Made by a program: the position numbers and the translations under genes. This document shows positions 36,830-47,870 of a DNA stretch of 64,000 nucleotides, in pieces (the first letter of the stretch is position 1; every line of letters starts with the position of its first letter). Location of the stretch: the NCBI RefSeq assembly GCF_017811175.1, contig NZ_JACWIJ010000002.1, forward strand, positions 2,976,001 through 3,040,000, read 5' to 3'. The notes under the pieces were generated by a model. That model saw nothing but the letters and a program-made list of their open reading frames with translations, was not told where the DNA came from and did not search any database. Source of the DNA: Melaminivora jejuensis. GTDB taxonomy: Bacteria; Pseudomonadota; Gammaproteobacteria; Burkholderiales; Burkholderiaceae_C.

Positions 36830-38263
36830 ATGAACGCCCCCACCCACCCCGACCAGCTGCAAGCCGCACCGTCTGCACAGCCCTGGCGCGCCGCCCCGCA
36901 GGCCCTGCTGGACGCCCTGGCCGAGCGTTTCGGCGCACAGTTGAGCACCGCCCTGGCAGTGCGCGAACAGCACGGTCGAGACGAGGGCTCGATCAGCGCG
37001 CCGCCGCCGTCTGCCGTGGTTTTTGCCGAAAGCGTGCAGGACGTGCAGGACGCCGTGCGCCTGGCCGCGCAGCACGCCACGCCCGTCATCCCCTACGGGG
37101 CAGGATCGTCGCTGGAAGGCCATCTGCTGGCTGTGCAGGGCGGCATCAGCCTGGACGTGAGCCGCATGAACCAGGTGCTGTCCATCGATGCCGACGATCT
37201 GACCGTGACGGTGCAGCCGGGCATCACGCGCAAGGCGCTCAACGAGGCCATCAAGCACATCGGCCTGTTCTTCCCCATCGACCCCGGGGCGGATGCCAGC
37301 ATCGGTGGCATGGCGGCCACGCGGGCGTCTGGCACCAACGCTGTGCGCTACGGCACCATGCGCGACAACGTGCTGGCGCTGCAGGCGGTGACCGCGCAGG
37401 GCGAGGTAGTCCGCACCGGCACCCGGGCCAGAAAGAGCAGCGCCGGCTATGACCTGACGCGGCTCATGGTCGGCAGCGAGGGCACGCTGGGCGTGTTCAC
37501 CGAAATCACCCTGCGCGTCTATCCGCTGCCCGAGGCGGTGAGCGCGGCTATTTGCTCGTTTCCCAGCATCGAGGCGGCAGTGCGCACGGTGATCCAGACC
37601 ATCCAGCTGGGCGTGCCCATCGCCCGCGTCGAGCTGATCGACGCCCACAGCGTGCGCATGGTCAACGCCTACAGCAAGCTGGGCCTGCGCGAGGAGCCGA
37701 TGCTGCTGATGGAATTCCACGGCTCGCCGGCCAGCGTGCGCGAGCAGGCCGAGACCGTGCAGGACATCGCCCGGGAATGGGGCGGGCAGGACTTCGAGTG
37801 GGCCAGCACGCCCGAGGAGCGCACGCGGCTGTGGACGGCGCGGCACAACGCCTACTTCGCCGCCGTGCAAAGCCGCCCGGGCTGCAAGGCCATCAGCACC
37901 GACACCTGCGTGCCCATCTCGCGCCTGGCCGATTGCCTGCTGGAGTCGGTGGCCGAGGCCGATGCCAGTGGCCTGCCGTACTTCCTGGTCGGCCACGTGG
38001 GCGATGGCAACTTCCACTTCGGCTACCTGATCGACCCCGACGCGCCCGCCGAGCGCGAGACTGCCGAGCGGCTGAACCACCAGCTGGTGGCGCGCGCCCT
38101 CAGCCTGGGCGGCACCTGCACCGGCGAGCATGGCGTGGGCATCCACAAGATGGGCTTCCTCGTGGACGAGGCCGGCGCGGGCGCCGTGGCCATGATGCGC
38201 GCCATCAAGCAGGCGCTGGATCCGCAGGGCATCCTGAATCCGGGGAAGATCTTTGTATGTTGA
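36830..38263 (+). CDS. FAD-binding oxidase, D-lactate dehydrogenase (cytochrome) type
   Basis: 477 residues. An FAD_binding_4 domain (PVIPYGAGSSLEGHLLAVQG; DPGADASIGGMAATRASGTN; KSSAGYDLTRLMVGSEGTLG) is followed by the FAD-oxidase C-terminal domain with VGHVGDGNFHFGYLIDPD and GTCTGEHGVGIHKMGFL. This matches LDHD/GlcD-like enzymes that oxidise D-lactate or related 2-hydroxyacids and pass electrons to cytochrome c or quinone. A cytochrome c-like gene follows on the same strand, so it may be the electron acceptor (inference). Confidence 0.88.
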   Translation: MNAPTHPDQLQAAPSAQPWRAAPQALLDALAERFGAQLSTALAVREQHGRDEGSISAPPPSAVVFAESVQDVQDAVRLAAQHATPVIPYGAGSSLEGHLLAVQGGISLDVSRMNQVLSIDADDLTVTVQPGITRKALNEAIKHIGLFFPIDPGADASIGGMAATRASGTNAVRYGTMRDNVLALQAVTAQGEVVRTGTRARKSSAGYDLTRLMVGSEGTLGVFTEITLRVYPLPEAVSAAICSFPSIEAAVRTVIQTIQLGVPIARVELIDAHSVRMVNAYSKLGLREEPMLLMEFHGSPASVREQAETVQDIAREWGGQDFEWASTPEERTRLWTARHNAYFAAVQSRPGCKAISTDTCVPISRLADCLLESVAEADASGLPYFLVGHVGDGNFHFGYLIDPDAPAERETAERLNHQLVARALSLGGTCTGEHGVGIHKMGFLVDEAGAGAVAMMRAIKQALDPQGILNPGKIFVC

Positions 38264-38265
38264 AG

Positions 38266-38330
38266 CTATTGTTTCAATAGCTGTCATCGCTTGCGGGACA
38301 AGGGTTTCAGCGCCTTTTGGCATGAAATCC
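38266..38330 (-). repeat. Dispersed ~60-bp intergenic element, copy 10
   Basis: Reverse orientation: TTTCAATAGCTGTCATCGCT, TGCGGGACAAGGGTTTCAGC, ending GGCATGAAATCC. It separates the oxidase gene from the cytochrome c gene and may have displaced the start of the latter. Confidence 0.8.
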
Positions 38331-38340
38331 TGATCACGCA

Positions 38341-38834
38341 GCCGCCGGGGGCGCACTGCTAGCCCTGGCGCTGATCCTGAGCGGCGCTTCCATGGCCAAG
38401 GCGCAGGTGCCCGCCTCGCCAGCTGCCGCGCTGCCCGGCAATCCCACGCCACCAGCCGCACCGGTGCCCGCGCCCGATCCGGCTATGGCCAGAACTGCGC
38501 CCTGTGCCACAGCGCCGATGGCCAGGGCCAGCGTGCGGGCGACGTGCAGGTCTTCCCGCCGCTGCGGGGGGCGCAGTCGTTCAACTGGGGCGCCGGAATG
38601 CACGGTCTGGCCAATTCGTCGGTCTTCATTCACGCCAACATGCCGCTGGGCCGGGGTGGCACGCTGACCGAGCAGCAAGCCTGGGATGTGGCCTTGTACA
38701 TGAACAGCCACGAGCGTCCGCAGGATCCGCGCTTCGCCGGCTCGGTGGCCGAGACGCGCAAGAAATTCCACGACACGGACGACTTGATGTACGGCATGAC
38801 CGTCAACGGGCGCGTGCTGGGCAGCGGGCGCTGA
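38341..38834 (+). pseudogene. Class I cytochrome c, frameshifted and without a clear start codon
   Basis: A signal-like segment (AAGGALLALALILSGASMAK, cleavage near KAQ) is encoded from ~38341. The heme motif CALCH (38496-38510), in GYGQNCALCHSADGQGQRAG, and the body (PPLRGAQSFNWGAGMHGLAN; EQQAWDVALYMNSHERPQDP) are in another frame. One additional C near 38479-38480 (GATCCGGC) joins them. No ATG or GTG lies in frame upstream of 38392, and a dispersed element ends just before. The repaired protein would be a secreted mono-heme cytochrome of ~150 residues. It lies downstream of a D-lactate dehydrogenase-like oxidase. Confidence 0.78.
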
Positions 38835-38869
38835 GACGCAGGGCGCGGGCCTTGGCCGCCGCCCCGTGG

Positions 38870-40135
38870 TCAGGCGGCTACCGTGCCGCGCCGCCGCGCC
38901 GCCACGCCCACACCCACGAACGCCGCCGACACCACGCTGAGCACCAGCGCGCCGGCCGAGCCATAGAAGATGCCCGCATTCATGCCCGCATCCAGCATGG
39001 CGCCGAAGATCGGCGCGGCCAGGCTGAAGCCCAGATCCAGCCCCGAATACACCGTGCCATAGACCCGCCCCGTAGCCCCCGGCGGCGCGGCGCGCTTGAT
39101 CAGCATGTCGCGCGACGGCCCGGCGATGCCCACGCCGGCGCCCGACAGCGCTACTACGCCCAGCGCCACCATGCCGGGCAGCCACTGCGTGCCGGCCAGC
39201 GCCAGCATGGCGGCGGCGGCCAGCAGGCAGACGCTGATGGTCAGCTCCAGGCGCTGCACCCGGCTGACCAGAAAGCCGCCCAGCACCATGCCGGCAGCGC
39301 TGCACAGCATGTAGGCCGTGACCACCAGCGCCGTGGTGGTCAGCGGAATGCCGTAGAGGTTTTGCAGCGACGGCCCGGCAAAGCTCTGGATGGCCGACAG
39401 CGCGCAGGTGCTCCAGAAGAAGAACGAAAAGCACAGCCACACCGAGGGCAGGCGCAAAAAGGCCAGCGGGTGCTCGGCCGGTGCAGCCGCCTGCGTCGCA
39501 GCCTGCGCGGTGGTTGCCGCGCCGTGGCGGTCGTCCAGCGCATCGCGCTGCCAGACCACGATGGCCAGGATGAGCAGCGCCAGCACGCCCCCGGCAGCGC
39601 AGGCAATGCGCCAGGAGCCGCTGGCGCTGGCGATGCCGGCCATGAAGATGGGCGCCGCCGCCCAGCCCAGGTTGCCCGAGATGCCATGCACGGCATAGCC
39701 GTGGCCCAGGCGCTCGGGCGACACGCGCTTGTTCAGGATGGTGAAGTCCACCGGGTGAAAAGGTGCATTGCCCAGCCCGGCCAGCGCCGCTGCCGCCACC
39801 AGCCCGGCGTAGCCACTGGCGCTGGCCGCCAGCAGGCCGGCGGTGGCAAAGCTGGCCAGCGCAAAGAACAGCACGGGCCGCGCGCCCACGCGATCGACGA
39901 TGAAGCCGGCCAGCGCCTGCCCCACGCCCGAGACCACGAAGAACACCGACAGCAGCAGGCCCAGCTCGGAGTAGGAGAAGCCGAAGTCCGCAATCAGGAA
40001 CGGAAACAGCGGCGGCAGCAGCATGTGAAAGAAATGCGAGGAGCCATGCGCCAGGCCGATCAGGCCAATGGTGCGCGCGTCCTCGCGCAGCGACGGGCGG
40101 CGTGCCGCGTCGAGAGGGGTGGAGGGTGCAGACAT
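38870..40135 (-). CDS. Major facilitator superfamily transporter
   Basis: 421 residues from ATG 40135 (MSAPSTPLDAARRPSLREDA). About 12 hydrophobic segments are visible in two halves with a central loop near residues 200-230. The cytoplasmic loop 2-3 motif is GFIVDRVGARPVLFFALAS. The start of the second half shows SVWLCFSFFFWSTCALSAIQ. The FFHMLLPPLFPFLIADFGFS segment recalls fosmidomycin-resistance-like exporters, but substrate cannot be assigned. Confidence 0.88.
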   Translation of the reverse strand: MSAPSTPLDAARRPSLREDARTIGLIGLAHGSSHFFHMLLPPLFPFLIADFGFSYSELGLLLSVFFVVSGVGQALAGFIVDRVGARPVLFFALASFATAGLLAASASGYAGLVAAAALAGLGNAPFHPVDFTILNKRVSPERLGHGYAVHGISGNLGWAAAPIFMAGIASASGSWRIACAAGGVLALLILAIVVWQRDALDDRHGAATTAQAATQAAAPAEHPLAFLRLPSVWLCFSFFFWSTCALSAIQSFAGPSLQNLYGIPLTTTALVVTAYMLCSAAGMVLGGFLVSRVQRLELTISVCLLAAAAMLALAGTQWLPGMVALGVVALSGAGVGIAGPSRDMLIKRAAPPGATGRVYGTVYSGLDLGFSLAAPIFGAMLDAGMNAGIFYGSAGALVLSVVSAAFVGVGVAARRRGTVAA

Positions 40136-40240
40136 GGCTGCGATGGTAGGCACAGGCGGTGCGGCGCGGCGGTGGCTACTGGACAAACCCTGTCGCGGAC
40201 AGGTCTGCGCCCGGCTGTCCAGGCGAAATCTGTAAAAAAA

Positions 40241-40295
40241 TCATCAAAAGACGCGAAAACCCAAGCCAGACAAGCGTGAGCAGCTATCAAAACCT
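40241..40295 (+). repeat. Dispersed ~60-bp intergenic element, copy 11
   Basis: Forward orientation: GCGAAAACCCAAGCCAGACA, AGCGTGAGCAGCTATCAAAA. It lies between the MFS gene start and the TonB receptor stop. Confidence 0.75.
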
Positions 40296-40360
40296 GAGTC
40301 CACCGGCTGCTGCCCGCAGCAGCGCTTCGAGCGCTTTGGGCAGCAAGCCAGGCCAGCGCC

Positions 40361-42661
40361 TCAGAAATCCATCACCACCGACACATGCGCGCTGCGCCCG
40401 GGCTGCGTCCAGCCGTCATTGGTCGTGGACGAGGCGGCCAGGCCATAGACGTCGGGCCAGAGCCAGTACTTGCGATCCGTCAGGTTGTGCAGCGCCAGAT
40501 TCAGGCGCACGTCCTTGCGGATGCGCCACTGCACCGAGGCATCGAGCACCGTCGCCGAGGGGATGGTGAACTGCGTGTTCGGCGCCTTGACGGCGCTGGC
40601 GCTGTCGATGTCCTTGGCCTGCTTGGCGGCGTGGTGGCGCGCGTCCAGCGCCAGGCCCCAGGCGCCGCTGTCGTAGTGCAGACCCAGCGCCAGCTGCGCC
40701 GGGTCGATGGAGTTCAGCGGCTGGCCGGTGGCGCGGTTGCTGCCGCGTGCGCGGCCATAGGCGAAGCTGGTGGCCAGCTTGCCGCCGGCGACCTGGCCCC
40801 AGTCGTAGCGGCCCTTGAGCTCGAAGCCTGAGATGCGCGCGCGCTCCAGGTTGATGGCCTGGAACACGCGCGGATCGGCAGCGGTGCCGGTGCCACGGAT
40901 CAGCGCCGCGTCCATGATCAGATTGGAGTAGCGGTTGCTGAACACCGAGGCGTCCAGGTGCAGCTGCGCGAGCCGCCCGCGCACGCCGAACTCGACGCCA
41001 CGGCTCTTTTCCGGCTTCAAGTCGCCGTTGGGCAGGATGATGACCTGCTCGGCCAGGTTCTCGAAGTAGCCGTTGACCTGGCCGGCCTCGGGCGCGCGAA
41101 AGCCCGTGGCCCATTGCCCGAAGACGCTCCATTCGCGCGTGGCGCGGTACAGCACGCCGAACTTGGGACTCACCGCCGAGCCAGACAGCGAGGTGCCCGG
41201 CTGCTTGGCCGGCGGATGAAAGCCCGCCTGGCTGGTCACGTCCAGCGAGAAATGGTCAAAGCGCAGGCCGGGCGTGAAGCTCCAGTTGCCGACGATGGAC
41301 TCGCCCTGTACGTACAGCGCGCTGCTGGTCTCGCGCGTATCCGGAAAGCGCTTGAGCGGAAAGACCTCTGGCGGCGCCGGGTTCAGGCCGTCGTAGAGGT
41401 TGCTGATGCGGCTGCTCACATGGTCGAAGCCATAGGTGATCTGGTGCGCCCAGTCGCCCGAGCGCAGCAGCTTGCCGGCCTGCAGCGCCGCCTGCCAGGT
41501 CTTTTCGTCGTAGTGGTTGTCGCGGATGCGCAGCGGCATGGCCTGGCGCTCGCTGGTGCCGATCTGGCGCGACTGCGATTTCTGGAAAGCCAGCGTGGCC
41601 TGCACCTGATCGGCCCAGCTCGTGTCCAGGTCGAAGCGCCCAGTCCAGCCCAGGCGCTGGCGCTCCATGCTGCGCTCGGAGGCCTCGCGCGTGAGGGCGA
41701 CGGCCACCTGCGCCGGCGTGCCGGCCAGGGGCAGCGGCGCGCGGCTGGACAGCAGCTCGATGTCCTGCCGGCGCTCGACGTGCTCCAGCGTGAAGACGTG
41801 TTTCTGTCCGGCCTGGGGCGTCAGCACGATCTTGCCCAGCACGGCGTCGTCGCGGTCGCTCTGCGGATTGGGGCGCGTGCGGCGGCTGTCGGGCGTGTCC
41901 ACGTCGCCCCGGTTGTCCAGCTCGCGGGCGCGCCTGGTGCTGGCGGTGACCAGCCACTGCAGGCTCTCGCTGGCCTGGCCGGCGACGCTGCCGGCCAGCG
42001 TGCGGCCATGGTTGTCGCCGCTGTAGCCGGCGGCGATGCGCCCGCCCAGGGTCTTGTCTGGCGCGCCATCGCGGCCCTTGAGGAAGTCGGCTGGCTCGTA
42101 GGTGATGAAATGCACCAGGCCGGCCATGCCGTCCGAGCCATACAGCGCCGAGGCCGGGCCGCGCACCACCTCCACGCGCTTGAGCAAGTCCAGCGACAGG
42201 TATTCGCGGTCGAACACCGTGGTGCGAAAGGCGTAGCTGCGCGGCAGGCGCACGCCATCGACCATCAGCAGCACCCGGTTGCCGCCCAGACCGCGGATGT
42301 TGATGCCGGTGTTGCCGTCGCGCCCGGTGGCCGAGGTCACGCCGGTGACGGAAAAGCGCGAGGGCAGCAGCTTGACCGAAGTGTTGGGCAAGTCCTGCAG
42401 CGCCTCGCGCACGCTGCGCACCTGGCCGTCGGAGAGCTGGCGCGCGTCGATCACGTCATACGACAGCGGCAGCTCGTCGGCCACCTGCTCGTGGCGCGAG
42501 CCGCTGACCACCACCGTGGGCAGGCTGGCAGCGGCGACCAGCTGCGGCTCGGGCAGGGGCTGCGAGGTCTGCGCCTGGGCGGCCATGTGCAGGCAGGCCA
42601 GGGTGACGAAGAAGCTCAGGCGGCAGCGCGCCGGACGGGGGATTGTTGCTAGGGTAAGCAT
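40361..42661 (-). CDS. TonB-dependent receptor, hemoglobin/transferrin/lactoferrin family
   Basis: 766 residues. The start at 42661 gives a signal peptide ending near MAAQAQ. The plug domain contains LPTVVVSGSRHEQVADELPL (TonB-box region) and GINIRGLGGNRVLLMVDGVR; VEVVRGPASALYGSDGMAGL ends the plug. The barrel has the family motif EQVIILPNGDLKPEKSRGVE and ends in a C-terminal Phe (SVVMDF) as required for outer-membrane insertion. It probably takes up heme or iron from a protein. A weak Fur-like site is upstream. It diverges from nirS. Confidence 0.88.
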   Translation of the reverse strand: MLTLATIPRPARCRLSFFVTLACLHMAAQAQTSQPLPEPQLVAAASLPTVVVSGSRHEQVADELPLSYDVIDARQLSDGQVRSVREALQDLPNTSVKLLPSRFSVTGVTSATGRDGNTGINIRGLGGNRVLLMVDGVRLPRSYAFRTTVFDREYLSLDLLKRVEVVRGPASALYGSDGMAGLVHFITYEPADFLKGRDGAPDKTLGGRIAAGYSGDNHGRTLAGSVAGQASESLQWLVTASTRRARELDNRGDVDTPDSRRTRPNPQSDRDDAVLGKIVLTPQAGQKHVFTLEHVERRQDIELLSSRAPLPLAGTPAQVAVALTREASERSMERQRLGWTGRFDLDTSWADQVQATLAFQKSQSRQIGTSERQAMPLRIRDNHYDEKTWQAALQAGKLLRSGDWAHQITYGFDHVSSRISNLYDGLNPAPPEVFPLKRFPDTRETSSALYVQGESIVGNWSFTPGLRFDHFSLDVTSQAGFHPPAKQPGTSLSGSAVSPKFGVLYRATREWSVFGQWATGFRAPEAGQVNGYFENLAEQVIILPNGDLKPEKSRGVEFGVRGRLAQLHLDASVFSNRYSNLIMDAALIRGTGTAADPRVFQAINLERARISGFELKGRYDWGQVAGGKLATSFAYGRARGSNRATGQPLNSIDPAQLALGLHYDSGAWGLALDARHHAAKQAKDIDSASAVKAPNTQFTIPSATVLDASVQWRIRKDVRLNLALHNLTDRKYWLWPDVYGLAASSTTNDGWTQPGRSAHVSVVMDF

Positions 42662-42690
42662 GGCGGCCACATTCACTCCAGGAAAACCAT

Positions 42691-42710
42691 GATTCGGAAT
42701 GATTATTGAG
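42691..42710. promoter_or_regulatory. Possible Fur-like site upstream of the TonB receptor
   Basis: TCGGAATGATTATTG matches the 7-1-7 Fur model at about 9 of 14 positions. It sits 30-49 bp upstream of the receptor start. The match is weak alone but fits the expected iron control of such receptors. Confidence 0.4.
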
Positions 42711-42765
42711 GCCTTGACAACTTTGCGCATCCAACTGTCGCAAAAAATTCATATACCTTGTATCT

Positions 42766-44653
<1,888 letters not shown>

Positions 44654-44709
44654 GCTGAAAGCCGCTGCAGGCCTGAGCCGCCTGGCCTGAGGGCCTGCCC
44701 CCGAGACAG

Positions 44710-44730
44710 AACCCGCCGTGTGCGGGTTTT
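44710..44730 (+). terminator. Rho-independent terminator after nirS
   Basis: AACCCGC (44710-44716) pairs with GCGGGTT (44722-44728), followed by TTTGTCATTTT. The stem is 7 bp with a CGTGT loop. Confidence 0.85.
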
Positions 44731-44894
44731 GTCATTTTGGGCCGGTGGCGGGTGGGGCAACTGGCGACTGGCACGCCGCGGATTTCCGCTCCCTCTCCCG
44801 CACGCGGGAGAGGGAGGCAGAAGCAGCGCGCTTTCCTGCGGGACTGTGGGAGCGGATGCAGCCTTGCGAACCCCTCCAGGACTTCCCGTGGTTA

Positions 44895-44957
44895 ATCAAA
44901 AAACATAGCAGTCAGCGCTTGCCCTGCAAGGGTTTAGAGCCGATTTCATTGATTTTT
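44895..44957 (-). repeat. Dispersed ~60-bp intergenic element, copy 12
   Basis: Reverse orientation: ATCAAAAAACATAGCAGTCA, GCGCTTGCCCTGCAAGGGTT, ending CGATTTCATTG. It overlaps and supplies the stop (44946-44948) of the EamA transporter gene. Confidence 0.85.
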
Positions 44958-45833
44958 CATCGGTGCTGGCCACAGCACCGAGGCAATCGCCAGCATCATC
45001 AGCGCCACCGCCGTCCAATCCTGCCAGCGCAGCACCTCGCCCAGCCACAACGCGCCGCTGAACACGCCGATGACCGGGATCAGCATGACGCTGAGCGTCG
45101 AGGCCACCGGCGGCAGCGTGCGCGCCAGGAAGAACCACGCCACCTGGGCAAAGGCCAGCGCCAGCAGGCCGTTGTAGAGCACGGCGGCCACGGCAGGCGC
45201 GCCCGGCACATGCCAGCGCGCGCGCTCGAAGCCAAAGGCCAGCGCCGTCAGCACGATGCAGGTCAGCGTGACCATCCAGAACGACAGCGTCAGGAGCGGC
45301 ACCGGCACATGCAGGCGGCGCAACAGCTGCGTGCCCAGCGCCCACGAGGCCGCCGACACCAGCATCAGCCCCACGCCAAAGGCGCTGGCGCCCAGCATCT
45401 CCATTTCGTTCCACAGCAGCAACAGCACGCCAACGGCGGCGGCCAGCACGCCCAGCCAGCCGCGAGCGGCCAGGCGGTCGCCAAAGAACAGGCTGCCAAT
45501 AACCGCCGAGAAGATCGGCATGGTGTAGCCCAGGATGGCCGCGCGGCCGCTGGACAGCAGCGGGATGGCCAAAATCATCAGCGCGTGCCAGACGATCATG
45601 TTGACCACCGTCAGCAGCAGCACGCGCGGCCACCAGGTGCGCGGGATGGCAAAGGACTCGCCGCGCTGCAGCAGCACCAGCCCGATGAAGGGCAGGCCCA
45701 GCCAGAACGACAACATGCGGAAGGTGAGCGGCGGGATGTCCATCACGCCCAGCTTCATGACAGGCCAGTTGAAACCCCAGATCAGGGTGAGCAGGACGAG
45801 GATGATGAGCTGGCGGCGCGACAGTTGAGGCAT
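44946..45833 (-). CDS. EamA/DMT family transporter
   Basis: 295 residues with ten hydrophobic segments in two EamA repeats (TLIWGFNWPVMKLGVMDIPP; then LVSAASWALGTQLLRR beginning the second). It fits the 10-TMS drug/metabolite exporter family; the substrate is unknown. It is divergent from pyrF with a 59-bp gap. Its last codons lie in a dispersed element. Confidence 0.88.
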   Translation of the reverse strand: MPQLSRRQLIILVLLTLIWGFNWPVMKLGVMDIPPLTFRMLSFWLGLPFIGLVLLQRGESFAIPRTWWPRVLLLTVVNMIVWHALMILAIPLLSSGRAAILGYTMPIFSAVIGSLFFGDRLAARGWLGVLAAAVGVLLLLWNEMEMLGASAFGVGLMLVSAASWALGTQLLRRLHVPVPLLTLSFWMVTLTCIVLTALAFGFERARWHVPGAPAVAAVLYNGLLALAFAQVAWFFLARTLPPVASTLSVMLIPVIGVFSGALWLGEVLRWQDWTAVALMMLAIASVLWPAPMKNQ

Positions 45834-45892
45834 GGGGGCCGATTGTGCGGGCGCCGGAGCAGGCGTGCAGGCGGCTCCTAGAATCGCGCCCC

Positions 45893-46726
45893 ATGAGCTC
45901 CACGACCTTCCTCGACATGCTGCACGGCGCCACGGCGCGCAACGATTCGCTCCTGTGCGTCGGGCTGGATCCCGAGCCGCAGCGCTTCCCGCACGCGCTG
46001 CGCGGCGATGCGCAGCGCATCTACGACTTCTGCGCCGCCATCGTGGACGCCACCTGCGACCTGGTGTGCGCCTTCAAGCCGCAGATCGCCTACTTTGCCG
46101 CGCACCGCGCCGAAGACCAGCTCGAACGCCTGATGCAGCACATGCGCGCCAATGCCCCGCACGTGCCCATCATCCTGGACGCCAAGCGCGGCGACATCGG
46201 CTCGACCGCCGAGCAGTACGCCCGCGAGGCCTTCGAGCGCTACGGCGCCGATGCGGTGACGCTGTCGCCCTTCATGGGCTTGGATTCCTTCGAGCCTTAT
46301 CTGCGCTACCACGGCAAGGGCGCCTTCTTGCTGTGCCGCACCTCCAACCCCGGCGGCGACGACATCCAGGCGCAGCGCCTGGCGAGCATCGAGGGTCAGC
46401 CGCTTTTGTACGAGCACATCGCGGCCCAGGCGCAGGGGCCGTGGAACAGGAACGGCCAGCTCGGCCTGGTGGTGGGCGCGACCTACCCGCAGGAGATCGA
46501 GCGCGTGCGCCAGCTTGCACCCACGCTGCCGCTTTTGATCCCCGGCGTGGGCGCGCAGGGCGGGGATGCCGCGGCCACGGTGCGCGCCGGGCTGACGGCG
46601 GGCGGCACCATCGCCGTCAACTCCTCGCGCGCCGTGCTGTATGCCAGCAGCGAAGGCGACTGGAAGGACGCGGCGCGCCGCGCCGCCCAGGCCACGCGCG
46701 CGGCACTGCAGCAAGCGCGCGGCTGA
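45893..46726 (+). CDS. pyrF: Orotidine 5'-phosphate decarboxylase (type 2)
   Basis: 277 residues, the longer proteobacterial/mycobacterial type 2 form. Motifs: LCVGLDPEPQRFP (N-terminus), FKPQIAYFAAHRAEDQLERL, and the catalytic IILDAKRGDIGSTAEQYARE with the Asp-Lys-Asp tetrad residues. The phosphate-binding end is GVGAQGGDAAATVRAG and AVNSSRAVLYAS. It makes UMP from OMP in pyrimidine synthesis. The cas1 gene starts 151 bp later; the gap has no gene I can support. Confidence 0.97.
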   Translation: MSSTTFLDMLHGATARNDSLLCVGLDPEPQRFPHALRGDAQRIYDFCAAIVDATCDLVCAFKPQIAYFAAHRAEDQLERLMQHMRANAPHVPIILDAKRGDIGSTAEQYAREAFERYGADAVTLSPFMGLDSFEPYLRYHGKGAFLLCRTSNPGGDDIQAQRLASIEGQPLLYEHIAAQAQGPWNRNGQLGLVVGATYPQEIERVRQLAPTLPLLIPGVGAQGGDAAATVRAGLTAGGTIAVNSSRAVLYASSEGDWKDAARRAAQATRAALQQARG

Positions 46727-46877
46727 GGCGGGGTCTCTGGCAGGGAGGCTTTGCGTGCCGTGCAGCCCCTTGGGTTTGCTGGAAGATCTTCTGGCGCCCG
46801 CAGGCTGGGACAGCCCAGAACGCACGTGCCTGGCTTGCCATCAAGGCGCCCTGCGTGTTGATCGGCATACTGTGGTG

Positions 46878-47870
46878 ATGCAAGACTTTGCTGCGTCTGA
46901 CCTCAAAACCATCCTGCATTCGAAACGCGCCAATATTTATTATCTGGAGCACTGCCGAGTGCTCGTCAACGGCGGACGGGTGGAATATGTGACGGATGTC
47001 GGCAAGAAGAGCCTGTACTGGAATATTCCCATCGCCAACACCACCAGCTTGCTGTTGGGCACCGGTACTTCCATTACCCAGGCGGCCATGCGCGAGCTGG
47101 CCAAGGCAGGCGTGCTGGTTGGTTTTTGCGGCGGCGGCGGGACGCCCTTGTTCAGTGCCAATGAAGTCGATATCGAAGTGGCTTGGCTGACGCCACAAAG
47201 TGAATACCGCTCCACCGAGTATCTGCAGGCTTGGGTGGCATTCTGGTTTGACGACGAGCTGCGTCTGCACGCTGCTCGGCAGTTGCAAGCAGCGCGGCTG
47301 CAGCGCCTCATGGCCGAATGGGACGTGCGCGGCCTTCGTGAGGCTGGGTTTGCAGTGGACATGGAGCGTCTGCGGGCATTGGTGCGGCAATTCATCCGTC
47401 AGATTGACCAGGCACCTGACGTAACCACTTTGTTGACCGACGAAGCTCGTCTGACCAAGGCGCTGTTCAAGCTGGCAGTGGACACGGTCGGCTATGGCGA
47501 ATTCACGCGCGCCAAGCGAGGCACAGGCACCGATCCGGCCAACCGCTTTCTCGATCACGGCAATTATTTGGCATACGGCCTGGGCGCAACGGCCACCTGG
47601 GTTCTGGGCCTGCCGCATGGTCTGGCTGTGCTGCATGGCAAGACACGGCGCGGCGGGCTGGTGTTTGACGCGGCAGATTTGGTCAAGGACGCCGCCATCC
47701 TGCCGCAGGCTTTCATCTCGGCCATGCGAGGTGACAGTGAGCAGCAGTTTCGGCGCCATTGCATCGAGGCACTGACGCGCAGCGCTTCACTGGACTTCAT
47801 GATCGATACGCTCAAGCACATCGCTACGACTACAGCGCGGGTGGCCAAGACGGCGTCTCCAGCACCATGA
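46878..47870 (+). CDS. cas1: CRISPR-associated endonuclease Cas1, type I-F
   Basis: 330 residues from ATG 46878 (MQDFAASDLKTILHSKRANI, the usual I-F Cas1 start). Features: YYLEHCRVLVNGGRVEYV, GTSITQAAMRELAKAGVLVG, FTRAKRGTGTDPANRFLDHG and the metal-binding His region YGLGATATWVLGLPHGLAVL. It integrates new spacers together with Cas2-3. The stop overlaps the cas2-3 start (ATGA), indicating translational coupling. The open frame continues upstream without a better start. Confidence 0.96.
   Translation: MQDFAASDLKTILHSKRANIYYLEHCRVLVNGGRVEYVTDVGKKSLYWNIPIANTTSLLLGTGTSITQAAMRELAKAGVLVGFCGGGGTPLFSANEVDIEVAWLTPQSEYRSTEYLQAWVAFWFDDELRLHAARQLQAARLQRLMAEWDVRGLREAGFAVDMERLRALVRQFIRQIDQAPDVTTLLTDEARLTKALFKLAVDTVGYGEFTRAKRGTGTDPANRFLDHGNYLAYGLGATATWVLGLPHGLAVLHGKTRRGGLVFDAADLVKDAAILPQAFISAMRGDSEQQFRRHCIEALTRSASLDFMIDTLKHIATTTARVAKTASPAP

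Noticed and set aside
46641..46877. In-frame upstream extension of cas1 (about 79 codons)
   Set aside because: It overlaps the end of pyrF and has no Cas1 similarity; the family start MQDF at 46878 fits.
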